Positions 41,156 to 51,360 of a stretch of DNA of 64,000 bases are shown here, in pieces. Each line of letters starts with the position of its first letter. Within the stretch, counting starts at the first letter, position 1. A program made the translations under genes and the position numbers. Where the stretch lies: contig NZ_JARUMJ010000001.1 of assembly GCF_036898465.1 (NCBI RefSeq), forward strand, positions 6,634,001-6,698,000, written 5' to 3'. The notes below the pieces were generated by a model, which searched no databases, was not told the DNA's origin, and worked only from the letters and a program-made list of their open reading frames with translations. This stretch comes from Streptomyces sp. B21-105. Lineage in GTDB: Bacteria; Actinomycetota; Actinomycetes; Streptomycetales; Streptomycetaceae.

Positions 41156-42060
41156 TGAACGGCAAGCAGACCACGCCCGACGGCCTTGTCATCGTCGACA
41201 AGCCGTCGGGTTTCACTTCGCACGACGTCGTCGCCAAGATGCGGGGGATCGCCCGGACCCGCCGCGTCGGCCACGCCGGCACGCTCGATCCGATGGCGAC
41301 GGGAGTCCTCGTCCTCGGCGTCGAGAAGGCGACGAAACTCCTCGGGCACCTCGCGCTCACCGAGAAGGAGTACCTGGGCACGATCCGGCTCGGCCAGACG
41401 ACGCTGACCGACGACGCCGAGGGCGAGATCACGGGGTCCACGGACGCCTCGAAGGTCACCCGGGACGCGATCGACGCGGGCATCGCCAAGCTGAGCGGCG
41501 ACATCATGCAGGTGCCGTCCAAGGTCAGCGCCATCAAGATCAACGGCGTCCGCTCCTACAAGCGCGCCCGGGACGGCGAGGACTTCGACATCCCGGCCCG
41601 CCCGGTCACCGTCTCCGCCTTCTCGGTGTACGACGTCCGTGACGCCGTCGCCGAGAACGGCACCCCGGTGACGGACCTGGTGGTGTCGGTCGTCTGCTCC
41701 TCCGGTACCTACATCCGTGCCCTCGCCCGCGACCTGGGCGCGGACCTCGGCGTCGGCGGCCACCTCACCGCCCTGCGCCGCACCCGCGTCGGCCCCTACA
41801 AGCTGGACTCGGCGAAGACCCTCGACCAACTGCAGCAGGAGCTGAGCGTGCTGCCGATCGCCGACGCGGCCGCCGCCGCGTTCCCCCGCTGGAACGTGGA
41901 CGCGAGGCGCGCCCGGCTGCTTCTGAACGGCGTACGCCTGGAGATGCCCGACGAGTACGCGGGCGCGGGCGCGGTGGCCGTGTTCGACCCCGAGGGCCGC
42001 TTCCTGGCCCTGGTGGAGGAGCAGAAGGGCAAGGCGAAGAGCCTCGCCGTACTCGGCTGA
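41155..42060 (+). CDS. truB: tRNA pseudouridine(55) synthase
   Basis: 301 aa, isomerises U55 in the T loop of tRNAs. Seen are VDKPSGFTSHDVVAKM, the catalytic motif GHAGTLDPMATG with Asp45, KEYLGTIRLG, and CSSGTYIRALARDLG, then a C-terminal PUA-like domain. It is coupled to rbfA by a one-base overlap. Confidence 0.95.
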   Translation: MNGKQTTPDGLVIVDKPSGFTSHDVVAKMRGIARTRRVGHAGTLDPMATGVLVLGVEKATKLLGHLALTEKEYLGTIRLGQTTLTDDAEGEITGSTDASKVTRDAIDAGIAKLSGDIMQVPSKVSAIKINGVRSYKRARDGEDFDIPARPVTVSAFSVYDVRDAVAENGTPVTDLVVSVVCSSGTYIRALARDLGADLGVGGHLTALRRTRVGPYKLDSAKTLDQLQQELSVLPIADAAAAAFPRWNVDARRARLLLNGVRLEMPDEYAGAGAVAVFDPEGRFLALVEEQKGKAKSLAVLG

Positions 42061-42083
42061 GCCGTCCCCCTTCCGGTCTGCCC

Positions 42084-42125
42084 GTGGAGCGGCGGCGAGC
42101 ACGGGGTGCTGCGCCGCCGCTCCAC
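42084..42125. terminator. Terminator after truB
   Basis: A 14-bp stem (42084-42097 with 42112-42125) with an inner 5-bp stem (AGCAC/GTGCT) ends the rbfA-truB transcript. Confidence 0.8.
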
Positions 42126-42310
42126 GGTCCCCCTCGGTTCCCCCACCCCTAGGCTGTCTCGGACGCGGGGTGTTCATTCACCCGTCCGGGCAGGCGCTCG
42201 GAGTGAACCGAGGGAGCGCAGGGGGGCGCTTTCGTTCCACGATCCGCCCCGCTGATCATTCGCGCCTACCGTCGAACGGAGGGCACGCGGGCGCGGTGGG
42301 AGGTACGGCG

Positions 42311-45300
42311 ATGGCGGGACGGGGCCCGCGGACACCGCGGCAGGACCTCCTGCGGCAGGACCTTCTGCGGCACGATTCCCCTCGGGGTGCGTCGCGCGAC
42401 GGCCGGACGGATCCTCACGACACCCGCGACGAAGACCCCGGCGCCCCCTTCGGCGCCGACGCCTCGTTGGTCCGCATCCGCGACCTGGCCGGCCGGCCGC
42501 GCGGCGCCGGCTTCGTCGCCGACCACCACGGCACGGTCCTCACCAGCCACGAGACGGTCGACGGCCTCTCCCGGCTCCTGGTGTGCGCGGCGGGCGACCG
42601 CAGCTGCGTCGTGAGCGCCGACGCGGTCACCCCGCTGCCCGAGCTCGACCTGGCGATCGTCCGCACCGAAGGCCTGGGCGCGGCCCCGTTGCCGATGACC
42701 GTACGGGAGGGCGTCGAGCCCGGCCGGTACGTCCGGCTGGCCGCCGGCTGCTGGCGCGAGGCGAGGGTACTGGGCGAGACGCCCGTGACGTACACGGCCA
42801 TGGCCACGGACCGTTCCCACGTGCTCGACGGGGCCCTCGAGCTGGCCATCGGCACGGCGGGCCGGGACGCGCTGCGGCCGGCCGGCGGCGCGTCAGGCGG
42901 GCCGGTCCTCGACGCCGCCACCGGCGCGGTCGTCGCCGTCCTCGGCACGGCGCTGCGCTCCGGCCCCCGCGACACCGGCTTCGCTGTCACCCTGCGCCCG
43001 GTGCCCCCGGTGCCCCCGGTGCCCCCGGTGCCCCCGGTGCCCCCGGTGCCCCCGGTGCCCCCGGTGCCCCCGGTGCCCCCGTCGCCGCCTGGTGACGCCC
43101 CGGCGAGCGCCGAGGGTCCGGCGGGCGGGCCGGCCGGGCCGTCGCGAGAGACCCGACACGGGTACGGGACGGGAGTCGGGGTCGGGGACGGGTACGGGTA
43201 CGGGAGCTTGGGCTTGGGCGGGGCCGTGGGTGCCGGGTCGGTGCACATGCCGGCGACCCGGGTCCCGGACGGCGGTTCGCCGCGCGGGGAGGGCGGGGCG
43301 GGTTCGGTACCGGCTCAGGCCGAGGTCGGCGGGCCCCTGGCCGAACTGCTCGCCCGCAACGCGGCGACCGTGCCGGCCTACGGCGCGGATCTCAATCTGG
43401 CAGGCGTGCTGGAGCTGACGGCCACCTCCGTCGCCTCGGACGGACCGGCCGGCGCGCTGTCCGGCTGCCTCGGCGGCACCGCCGGCGGTTCCCGTCCCGC
43501 CGCGACGGCCCCGGTCGAACGCGCGCAGCCCGCGCGGGAGTTCGCCGCCTTCGCGGTGAGCCCGGCGGCCGTCCTCGGCCTCGTCGGGGCGCCGGGCAGC
43601 GGCCGTACGACGGAACTGGCGGCGCTCGCCGCCCGCCGCTACCGGGCGTCCGACCAGGCACCCACCCTGTGGCTGCGCGGCGCCGACCTACGGGCGGACG
43701 ACGACTCCCTGGCCGACGCGGTCCGCCGCACCCTGGCCCGGGCGGCACGCATCGTGGCCGCCGGGCGGAGCACACCGCGGACGGCCGTTCCCGGCCCGTC
43801 CCACCCGCCGGGCACGGCTGGGACCGCGAGGGCCGCCGAGAGCGTGTCGGGAGGGTCGAGCGGGTCGGGCGGATCGGGCGACGCCGGTCCGGGCGACGTC
43901 ACCCCCGAGCGGCTGGCCCGTCTCGCCCGGGCCGCGGGCCGCCCCCTGCTGCTGCTCCTCGACGGCCCCGAGGAGATGTCCCCGGTCCTCGCCCACCGGC
44001 TCGCCGACTGGACGGAGGGCACCGCCCACTGGCTGCGGGAGACGGGCGCCCGACTGGTGGTCGCGTGCCGGGCGGAGTACTGGGAGCGGGCGGGCGCGCA
44101 GTTCCCGCCGGAGACGCTGTACGGGACCGCGGCGGTGTCGGGCCCGCTCCCGCCCTGCGTCCGCCTCGGCGACCTCACCCCCGAGGAGGCGCGCGAGGCC
44201 CGCGCCCGTTACGCCGTCCCCGAGAGCGCGCTCGCCGCCCCCGACGACCGTCACCCGCTCACCCTCCGCCTCTTCTCCGAAATCCGGGCCGCCCTGCCCG
44301 GCGGCGCGGCCCGGACCCCCGGTGACCGGGCGGTCGGTGATCGGCTGCCCGCCGACCTGGCCCCCTTCGACCTGGCCCCCGCCGACCTGGCCCCCCTCGA
44401 CCGGGACGACGTCTTCGCCGCCCATCTCGACCTGATGTGCCTGCGCATCGCCGTCCGCATCGCCGTCGAGAACGGACTGCGGGGCGCGGCCGTGCGCCGT
44501 CTCGCGGTGAAGGTCTCCGGACAGGTGCACGAGGCCGCCCGCCGCAGCCTGGGGCCGGGACAGGGCCAGCTGGACCGGGCCTCGTTCGAAGCGGTGTTCC
44601 CCTGGGGGCCGGCGCCCGCCCGGCTCGGCGGCGGCAGCGGCTGGGCGTCCGCCGTCCTCACCGAGGGCCTTCTCGTGCCCGCGGGCAGCGGCTACCGCTT
44701 CGCCCACGAGGAACTCGCCGACTGGATCCAGGGCCTCCATCTCGACCTGGACGAAGCGCTGCGCACCCTGGTCCACCGCCCCGCCGACCGGGCCGCCGAC
44801 CGCCCCGACGCGCCCGGCGGCGACCGTCCGCTGCCCGTGCCGCATCACCGCATCGGCCCCGTGATCCAGGCCCTGCTGCTCCTGGGTCGGCATCAGGGAC
44901 CTCCTCAACTCGCCGCACGATTGCGCGAGTTGATCCACTCCCTGGAGGCCGACCCCGGCTCCTGGTGGGCCGCCCGGCTGCTCGCCGAAACCCTGCTGCG
45001 GGTGCCGGACGCGACGCCGTACACGGGCGTCCTGCGCCTGCTCGCGGACCGTATCGGCGCGGGCCTGGGCACCGGCGCCGATGTCGCGGAGACAGGCGCC
45101 CCCGTCGCGGACTTCGGCCCCGGATTCTGGACGCGACTCGCCCTCCCCTGCGACGCCCGCCTCGACCTCCTGCGCCGCCTGGTCCTCGCCGACGGCGCCC
45201 CCCACGCCGCGGACGCGCCCCGCTACCTGGACGTCGTGGCCGGCCTCCTCGCGGCCGACCCGGCAGCCGTGCAGCCGCACCTCACCCACTGGTTCGACGA

Positions 45301-46522
45301 CGAGCGCCCGCTGCCCGCGACCCCGCACGCCACCGTGGCGACGGCCGCGCAGGCCCTGTTGCACACCCATCGCCGCCGCGCCCTCGACGATCTCACCGAC
45401 GTGCTCGTCGACTGCGCCCACCACCGCGCCGCCGAACTGCTCGCCGTACTGGCCGAAGAGGAGCCGTCCGCGCTGTGCCGGGCCGTCGACCGCTGGGCGC
45501 ACGACGAGCGTCCGCCCAGGCGGCTCGCGGCGGTCGTCCACGCCCTGCGCGCCGCCCCGCACGCCCAAGCCCTGGGCGCCGCGCCGCCCGTCGGCTCGGA
45601 GGCCGACCGCCGGCTGCTGCGCCACGCCGCCCTCGCCCTGCTCGCCCGCCCCGCCGACGGGGCCCTGCACGGCGGCGCGCTCGCCCTCCTCGTCGGCGAT
45701 CCCGAGACCCGGCCCGGGCACCTGTCGCGGGCCCTGCAGCGGTTCGCGGCGGGCGACGACCCGTACCTCCCGCCGAGCGCGCTGCTGCCCGCCCTGTCCT
45801 CCGATCCCGGTCCGGTGCTGGACGCGTTCCGGGCGCGGCTGCTCGGCACCGACCGTGCGGACGCGGGCAGGATCCTGCGGACGCTCGCCGACGTCACCGC
45901 CCCTACCGCCCCGGCCCGCCGGATCGCCGGCCTGGTCCAGGAGGCCGGCGAGCGCCGGCCGGAGTGCGCGGACCATGTGGCCGCGTACGTCGACCGGCGT
46001 CTCGACCACGGGTCCGACGCCCGCGCCGTGCTCCCCCCGCTGGTCACAGGCCTGCTCGCCGAAGGGGGCCCGGAGCCGGTCCGGGCCGCGCTGGCCGCGG
46101 TGCTGGCCGCCCCCGGCGCGCCCGGGTCCCGCCCGCTGCGGGACGAACTCCTGGCACACCTCCTCACCCGCGAGCAGGCCCCCGCCGTCCTGGCCGCCGT
46201 CCTGTACGGGGCCGCGGGCCGCGACGGCGACGACCTGCGCGACCTCGTCCACCGCGCCGGCCGCCTCCTCGTCCGCACCCCGGAAGGCGCGACCTGCTTC
46301 GACCGCGCTCTGGTCGACCTGGGCCGGCAGGTGCCGGGCTTCGCCGCGCAGGTGGTGGCGTGGCTGACGGAGGCGCCGGGGGAGTGGGCCGCGCTGGTCG
46401 GCCCGAGCGCCCGCCGCACCGTCGAGAAGCTGGTGGGGGCGGCGAATGCGGCGGGCTCGCGTGGGCCGGGTCACAGCCTCGATGCCGATGCGGGCCGGAA
46501 GCACCCGGCATGGCACCCTTAG
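42311..46522 (+). CDS. Trypsin-like protease / STAND (NACHT-like) NTPase fusion
   Basis: 1403 aa. An N-terminal trypsin-like domain has candidate triad His80 (TSHETVDG), Asp113 (LDLAIV) and Ser195 (GGASGGPVL). A Pro-Val linker follows (nine PPV units, 43001-43081). The central NTPase has Walker A GAPGSGRTT at 426-434, with Arg432 where Lys is expected, Walker B LLLLLDGPEE (Asp551) and a sensor-like ACRAEYW, the NACHT/STAND arrangement. About 700 helical, Ala/Leu/Arg-rich residues end the protein and may be HEAT-like sensors. ATG 42311 has GGGAGG upstream. Protease-STAND fusions act in pathogen sensing and cell death elsewhere; whether this one does is inference. It lies between truB and ribF. 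Confidence 0.75.
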   Translation: MAGRGPRTPRQDLLRQDLLRHDSPRGASRDGRTDPHDTRDEDPGAPFGADASLVRIRDLAGRPRGAGFVADHHGTVLTSHETVDGLSRLLVCAAGDRSCVVSADAVTPLPELDLAIVRTEGLGAAPLPMTVREGVEPGRYVRLAAGCWREARVLGETPVTYTAMATDRSHVLDGALELAIGTAGRDALRPAGGASGGPVLDAATGAVVAVLGTALRSGPRDTGFAVTLRPVPPVPPVPPVPPVPPVPPVPPVPPVPPSPPGDAPASAEGPAGGPAGPSRETRHGYGTGVGVGDGYGYGSLGLGGAVGAGSVHMPATRVPDGGSPRGEGGAGSVPAQAEVGGPLAELLARNAATVPAYGADLNLAGVLELTATSVASDGPAGALSGCLGGTAGGSRPAATAPVERAQPAREFAAFAVSPAAVLGLVGAPGSGRTTELAALAARRYRASDQAPTLWLRGADLRADDDSLADAVRRTLARAARIVAAGRSTPRTAVPGPSHPPGTAGTARAAESVSGGSSGSGGSGDAGPGDVTPERLARLARAAGRPLLLLLDGPEEMSPVLAHRLADWTEGTAHWLRETGARLVVACRAEYWERAGAQFPPETLYGTAAVSGPLPPCVRLGDLTPEEAREARARYAVPESALAAPDDRHPLTLRLFSEIRAALPGGAARTPGDRAVGDRLPADLAPFDLAPADLAPLDRDDVFAAHLDLMCLRIAVRIAVENGLRGAAVRRLAVKVSGQVHEAARRSLGPGQGQLDRASFEAVFPWGPAPARLGGGSGWASAVLTEGLLVPAGSGYRFAHEELADWIQGLHLDLDEALRTLVHRPADRAADRPDAPGGDRPLPVPHHRIGPVIQALLLLGRHQGPPQLAARLRELIHSLEADPGSWWAARLLAETLLRVPDATPYTGVLRLLADRIGAGLGTGADVAETGAPVADFGPGFWTRLALPCDARLDLLRRLVLADGAPHAADAPRYLDVVAGLLAADPAAVQPHLTHWFDDERPLPATPHATVATAAQALLHTHRRRALDDLTDVLVDCAHHRAAELLAVLAEEEPSALCRAVDRWAHDERPPRRLAAVVHALRAAPHAQALGAAPPVGSEADRRLLRHAALALLARPADGALHGGALALLVGDPETRPGHLSRALQRFAAGDDPYLPPSALLPALSSDPGPVLDAFRARLLGTDRADAGRILRTLADVTAPTAPARRIAGLVQEAGERRPECADHVAAYVDRRLDHGSDARAVLPPLVTGLLAEGGPEPVRAALAAVLAAPGAPGSRPLRDELLAHLLTREQAPAVLAAVLYGAAGRDGDDLRDLVHRAGRLLVRTPEGATCFDRALVDLGRQVPGFAAQVVAWLTEAPGEWAALVGPSARRTVEKLVGAANAAGSRGPGHSLDADAGRKHPAWHP
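43001..43081 (+). repeat. 9-bp tandem repeat (GTGCCCCCG) x9
   Basis: Nine perfect copies encode a Pro-Pro-Val linker between the protease and NTPase domains. Perfect identity suggests recent expansion; the unit length keeps the frame. Confidence 0.95.
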
Positions 46523-46575
46523 ACCTGCGTAAGAGGCAAGGCTAGACACGGACAAGGGTTCGAGGAGCGGTCACA

Positions 46576-47532
46576 GTGCAGCGCTGGCGTGGCTTGGCAG
46601 ACATCCCCGAGGACTGGGGACGCAGCGTCGTCACCATCGGCTCCTACGACGGTGTCCACCGAGGACACCAGCTGATCATCCGGCACGCCGTGGACCGGGC
46701 CCGTGAGCTGGGCGTTCCGGCCGTCGTCGTCACGTTCGACCCGCACCCCAGCGAGGTCGTCCGTCCCGGCAGTCATCCGCCCCTGCTCGCCCCGCACCAC
46801 CGCCGCGCCGAACTGATGGCGGACCTCGGGGTCGACGCCGTCCTCATCCTGCCGTTCACCACCGAGTTCTCGAAGCTCTCGCCTGCCGAGTTCGTCGTGA
46901 AGGTCCTGGTCGACAGGCTGCACGCCAAGGCGGTCGTCGAGGGACCGAACTTCCGCTTCGGCCACAAGGCGGCGGGCAACGTCGAGTTCCTCATCGAGCA
47001 GGGCAAGGTGTACGACTTCGAGGTGGAGGTCGTCGACCTGTACGTGCGCGGCGAGGCCGGCGGCGGCGAACCGTTCTCCTCCACCCTGACCCGGCGTCTG
47101 GTCGCGGAGGGCGACCTCGCGGGCGCGGCGGAGATCCTCGGCCGTCCGCACCGGGTGGAGGGCGTCGTGGTGCGCGGGGCCCAGCGCGGGCGCGAGCTCG
47201 GCTTCCCGACCGCCAACGTCGAGACCCTGCCCCACACCGCGATCCCGGCGGACGGCGTCTATGCGGGCTGGCTGCACGTGGACGGCGAGGCGATGCCCGC
47301 CGCGATCTCCGTCGGCACCAACCCGCAGTTCGACGGCACCGAACGCACGGTGGAGGCGTACGCGATCGACCGCGTCGGCCTCGACCTGTACGGCCTGCAC
47401 GTCGCCGTCGACTTCCTGGCCTTCGTGCGCGGCCAGGCGAAGTTCGACTCCCTGGACGGGCTGCTGGTGCAGATGGCGGAGGACGTGAAGCGCTGCCGGG
47501 AACTGGTGGCGGCGCAGAAGCAGGACCGGTAG
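46576..47532 (+). CDS. ribF: Bifunctional riboflavin kinase/FAD synthetase
   Basis: 318 aa, makes FMN and then FAD from riboflavin. The N-terminal nucleotidyltransferase domain shows TIGSYDGVHRGHQ and VTFDPHPSEVVRP, with EGPNFRFGHKAAGN; the C-terminal kinase domain shows RGRELGFPTANVE and YAGWL. The start is GTG 46576. It is usually followed by rpsO in Streptomyces, but here the type VII locus comes next. Confidence 0.95.
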   Translation: MQRWRGLADIPEDWGRSVVTIGSYDGVHRGHQLIIRHAVDRARELGVPAVVVTFDPHPSEVVRPGSHPPLLAPHHRRAELMADLGVDAVLILPFTTEFSKLSPAEFVVKVLVDRLHAKAVVEGPNFRFGHKAAGNVEFLIEQGKVYDFEVEVVDLYVRGEAGGGEPFSSTLTRRLVAEGDLAGAAEILGRPHRVEGVVVRGAQRGRELGFPTANVETLPHTAIPADGVYAGWLHVDGEAMPAAISVGTNPQFDGTERTVEAYAIDRVGLDLYGLHVAVDFLAFVRGQAKFDSLDGLLVQMAEDVKRCRELVAAQKQDR

Positions 47533-47593
47533 CAGACCGGTAGCAGGGACGGTAGCGGTGGCCGGGGGGCTGTTTCGGCCCGTCCGTCCGGCG

Positions 47594-47645
47594 AACGGCC
47601 GAGGGGCGGCCGGTGTCTTGGGACACCGGCCGCCCCTCGGCCGTT
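47594..47645. terminator. Long bidirectional terminator
   Basis: A 24-bp near-perfect stem (47594-47617 with 47622-47645) and a 4-nt loop, the strongest hairpin in the window, between convergent ribF and the EspI-like gene. Confidence 0.9.
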
Positions 47646-47670
47646 TCGGGTGCTCGGTACTGCTCTCCCG

Positions 47671-50600
47671 CTACTGCTGCGGCTGCTCGGGCTGCTGCGG
47701 GTAGCCGTAGCCGGCCGGGGGATACCCCGGGTGCGGCTGTTGCTGCGGGTGCTGCTGGGTCTGGGGCTGGGGCTGGGCGTAGGGTTCCTGGCCCGGCTGC
47801 GGCTGCGGTTGTGGCTGCTGCGGCGGATACGGCTGACCCGGCTGCTGCGGGTACGGCTGGGCCGGCGGTTGCCCCTGGGGCACGCCCTGCTGCGGGTACG
47901 GCTGGCCGGGCTGGGGCGGATAGGGGTAGCCCGCCTGGGACGGATAGGGCTGCTGTCCCGGCATGGGTTGGCCCGGCATCGGTTGCCCCGGCATGGGTTG
48001 CCCCGGCATGGGCTGTCCGGGCATCGGCTGTCCGGGCATGGGCGGGGCTGCCACCGGGGGCGGGTTGCCGTCGTTGGTCCACAGCCCCTGACGCTGCTGG
48101 TGGCGGATGAAGTCCTCCGCGACCAGCGCCGTGAGGTTGAAGTACGCCTCGCGCACCTTGGGCCGCATCATGTCGAGGTCCACCTCCGCGCCCGCGGCGA
48201 GGTGCTCGTCGAACGGCACGACGACGACACCGCGGCAGCGGGTCTCGAAGTGCGCCACGATGTCGTCCACCTTGATCATCTTGCCGGTCTCGCGCACCCC
48301 GGAGATCACCGTGAGGGACCGCGAGACGAGCTCGGCGTACCCGTGCGCGGACAGCCAGTCCAGCGTCGTGCTGGCGCTGCTCGCGCCGTCCACGGACGGT
48401 GTGGAGATGATGATGAGCTGGTCGGCGAGGTCGAGCACCCCGCGCATCGCGCTGTAGAGCAGACCGGTGCCGGAGTCGGTGAGGATGATCGGGTACTGGT
48501 TGCCCAGCACCTCGATCGCACGCCGGTAGTCCTCGTCGTTGAAGGCGGTGGAGACCGCCGGGTCGACGTCGTTGGCGATGATCTCCAGGCCGGACGGCGC
48601 CTGGGAGGTGAACCGCCGGATGTCCATGTACGAGTTGAGGTACGGGATCGCCTGGACGAGGTCACGGATCGTCGCCCCCGTCTCCCGGCGCACCCTTCGG
48701 CCGAGCGTTCCGGCGTCCGGGTTGGCGTCGATCGCGAGGATCTTGTCCTGGCGTTCGGTGGCCAGGGTCGCGCCCAGCGCGGTGGTGGTCGTGGTCTTGC
48801 CCACGCCGCCCTTGAGGCTGATGACGGCGATCCGGTAGCAGGACAGCACCGGAGTGCGGATCAGCTCCAGCTTGCGCTGCCGCTCCGCTTCCTCCTTCTT
48901 CCCGCCGAGCTTGAAGCGGGAGGACGCGGCAGTCGGCCGTCCGCTCTTCGCCTTCTGCTTCTTGTTGTTGAGCAGCCGGTCGGACGACAGCTCCACCGCG
49001 GCCGTGTAACCCAGCGGCGCGGCACCGGGGTTGACCGGCTGCCGCTGGTCGTGCTGGATCGGCTGCGGCCAGGCGGCCCCGGCCCGGGGGTCCACCGGCT
49101 GCTGGGGAGCCTGCGGGGCCTGCGGCTGCTCGGACTGCGGTGCGTGCGGTGCGTGCGGTGCGTGCGGAGCCTGAGGCGTGTACGGCTGGGGGAAGCCGTA
49201 CGCGCCGGGTGCCCCGGGAACCCCGGGGACGCCGGGCGGGGCAGGCGGGGTCGGCTGGGGGAGGTTCTGCGGTGCCGTCGGCGGGAAGTCCTGACCGCCC
49301 GCCGCAAGGGGCTGCCCGTCCGGCTGCGGAATCCCGGGCTGCGGGAATCCGGGCTGCGCCTGGGGGGCCTGGGCAGCCTGCGGCTGCGGTGTCTGCGGTG
49401 CCTGCGGTGCCTGCGGTGCGGGCGGCTGGGGGAACCCGTAGCCACCGGGGGCGGCAGGCGGCGTCGGGTGGGGGTGCTGGTGCGGCTGCGGTGCGGCGGG
49501 AGGCGTCGCCGGGCCCGCGTTGGGCTGCGGGAACCCGTAACCGCCGGGGACGCCCGGCGGGTTCGGGACAGGGGCGACGCCGGGAGGCGGGAAACCGTAG
49601 CCCGGCTGTGGGGCCTGCTGCTGAGGGGCCGGAGGCTGTTGCGGTGCCTGCACCTGCGGCTGCGGGGCCTGGAGAGCCGGGGGGTGAGGAAAGCCGTAAC
49701 CGGGCTGCGGTCCCGCCGGAGCGTGCTGCTGCGCCGCCGGGTTCCAGCCGGTCGGCGCCTGAGCCGCAGCGTCGGCAGGCTGCGGCTGCGGCTGCGCCGG
49801 CCACTGGGCCGCCGCCGCAGGTGCCGCGGGCTCGTACGACGGCGGCAGCGGCGGCAGTTCGCCGTGCGGGGCCGGCGGGGGAGTCCAGGAGGCCGGGGCG
49901 GCGGGAACGGCGTGCTGGGGAGCAGGAGCGTCACCCTGAGGAGGGCTGTCCTGCGGCTCGGCCGCGGGTTCCGGGGCGGCGGCCACGACGGCGGCGTCTT
50001 GCGGAGTCGGTTCCGTCACGCCATCGGCGTCCGAGCCCTCGGGCCGGGCCTGGGCCCCGGTTCCGGGCTCGTTTCCGGGCAGGGCACCGGCCGTAGCGTC
50101 CGCCTCTGCCTCCGCCCCGGCGTCCGCGTCCGCATGCGCAGGCTTTTCTGCATCGGTCGCGGACGACGACGGTTCCGAGGCATCCGCGGGGTCGATCGCC
50201 TCAGCGACCTCGGACACCGGGGAGACCTCCGGGGAGACCTCCGGAGAGGCATCCGTGGTCGTCCCGATGGGCTCGGCCGCCTCGTCGGACCGGATGGGCT
50301 CGACGGGTTCGACGGCCGTCTCGTCGGCACCGCCGGGACCTGTGGCGTTGACGGGTGCTTCGTTCTCGGCGGCGGTGGTGTCATCCGTCTCGGAGGGCTT
50401 CTCGTGGTCAGCCTGCACCGTGGCGGCGTGTTCCGCGATGTCGCGCCGGAGAGCAGCCGAAGAGAAGCGCATGGTGGCGCCGCTCTCGAGGTCGCCGTTG
50501 CCGGCGTCACCCTCTCCGGGGCCCGCGTCGGCGCCCGAGCCCGCAACCCCCCACGGCGCCCCCGGCTGCCCTGGGGGCTGCGGCTGGAAACCGCCGCCCG

Positions 50601-51039
50601 GCGAAACGCCGGGCACGGGGGCCGGCTCTGCGGGGAAGGGCGCGGCAGAAGGCACGGCGGGATTCACCGGGCCGGCAGGATTCACCGGCGCGCCCGGCGC
50701 GCCCGGCGGGGGAGGCGTGGCCGGCGCGAACGGCGCCGACGGCACCCCCGGAGCAGACGGCGTAACCGGGCCACCGGGACCCGCCGGCCCATCCGGACCC
50801 CCCACGCTCCCCGGGCCCCCCGGAGTTCCGGGCGCCGGCGGCGCAGCAGGAGCGGCAGGCGTGCCGGGCGCGGGCGTCGCGCCCGATGCCGAACCGCCGC
50901 CCGCGTTCTGCGTGTACCAAGCCGGCGGCGCGTAGTCGATGGTGAACTCGCCCGTCGCCTCGATGGCCGATTCCGCGTCGGGCTGGTCATCGCCGGGTGT
51001 GGCCCAGCCCCCGCGGATGCCGTCCCGATCGCTGCTCAC
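47671..51039 (-). CDS. EspI-like MinD/ParA-family ATPase of the type VII locus
   Basis: 1122 aa. The first 750 residues are acidic then Pro/Gln/Gly-rich and likely disordered. A MinD/ParA-type ATPase follows, with the deviant Walker [28 protein letters not shown] and [10 protein letters not shown]. The tail has five to six MPGQP repeats (about 47950-48045) and more Pro/Gln sequence. Its arrangement matches EspI-type proteins of ESX loci, thought to tune secretion with cell energy state. GTG 51039 has AGGAGGA upstream. It is convergent with ribF and lies downstream of the EccE gene on the same strand. Confidence 0.8.
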   Translation of the reverse strand: MSSDRDGIRGGWATPGDDQPDAESAIEATGEFTIDYAPPAWYTQNAGGGSASGATPAPGTPAAPAAPPAPGTPGGPGSVGGPDGPAGPGGPVTPSAPGVPSAPFAPATPPPPGAPGAPVNPAGPVNPAVPSAAPFPAEPAPVPGVSPGGGFQPQPPGQPGAPWGVAGSGADAGPGEGDAGNGDLESGATMRFSSAALRRDIAEHAATVQADHEKPSETDDTTAAENEAPVNATGPGGADETAVEPVEPIRSDEAAEPIGTTTDASPEVSPEVSPVSEVAEAIDPADASEPSSSATDAEKPAHADADAGAEAEADATAGALPGNEPGTGAQARPEGSDADGVTEPTPQDAAVVAAAPEPAAEPQDSPPQGDAPAPQHAVPAAPASWTPPPAPHGELPPLPPSYEPAAPAAAAQWPAQPQPQPADAAAQAPTGWNPAAQQHAPAGPQPGYGFPHPPALQAPQPQVQAPQQPPAPQQQAPQPGYGFPPPGVAPVPNPPGVPGGYGFPQPNAGPATPPAAPQPHQHPHPTPPAAPGGYGFPQPPAPQAPQAPQTPQPQAAQAPQAQPGFPQPGIPQPDGQPLAAGGQDFPPTAPQNLPQPTPPAPPGVPGVPGAPGAYGFPQPYTPQAPHAPHAPHAPQSEQPQAPQAPQQPVDPRAGAAWPQPIQHDQRQPVNPGAAPLGYTAAVELSSDRLLNNKKQKAKSGRPTAASSRFKLGGKKEEAERQRKLELIRTPVLSCYRIAVISLKGGVGKTTTTTALGATLATERQDKILAIDANPDAGTLGRRVRRETGATIRDLVQAIPYLNSYMDIRRFTSQAPSGLEIIANDVDPAVSTAFNDEDYRRAIEVLGNQYPIILTDSGTGLLYSAMRGVLDLADQLIIISTPSVDGASSASTTLDWLSAHGYAELVSRSLTVISGVRETGKMIKVDDIVAHFETRCRGVVVVPFDEHLAAGAEVDLDMMRPKVREAYFNLTALVAEDFIRHQQRQGLWTNDGNPPPVAAPPMPGQPMPGQPMPGQPMPGQPMPGQPMPGQQPYPSQAGYPYPPQPGQPYPQQGVPQGQPPAQPYPQQPGQPYPPQQPQPQPQPGQEPYAQPQPQTQQHPQQQPHPGYPPAGYGYPQQPEQPQQ

Positions 51040-51360
51040 AGTTCCTCCTGGTTGGTCGAGCACCCTCATGCCGTGCCGAAGCGACCGTTTTCTGTCGTCC
51101 GATGTGGGTTCGCGGCCGTCTGACGTCGTCGGATGTGCGGGCCCTCCCCCGGGGACGCCGACGTCCACCCCTCGGTTTCCGGCCCTGCGCCCCGTACCAG
51201 CCTAATCACCGAACGGCCCGCCTCGGCAGGCCCGCCCAGCACTCGGCACCGGTCCGTCACGTCACACACCGCCCGAAAGGCCGCGCGGGCACGCCGGAGT
51301 GCGCGACGAAACGGCCATAGTGCCCGAAGTGCCGCGCAGTTGACGGAGCCGCGGCGGGCC
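51040..51360 (-). promoter_or_regulatory. Upstream region of the EspI-like gene
   Basis: These 321 bp contain no credible gene. On the minus strand GTTCGGTGATTAGGCTGGTA (near 51200) could include a -10 element, but no clear -35 is seen. Confidence 0.25.
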
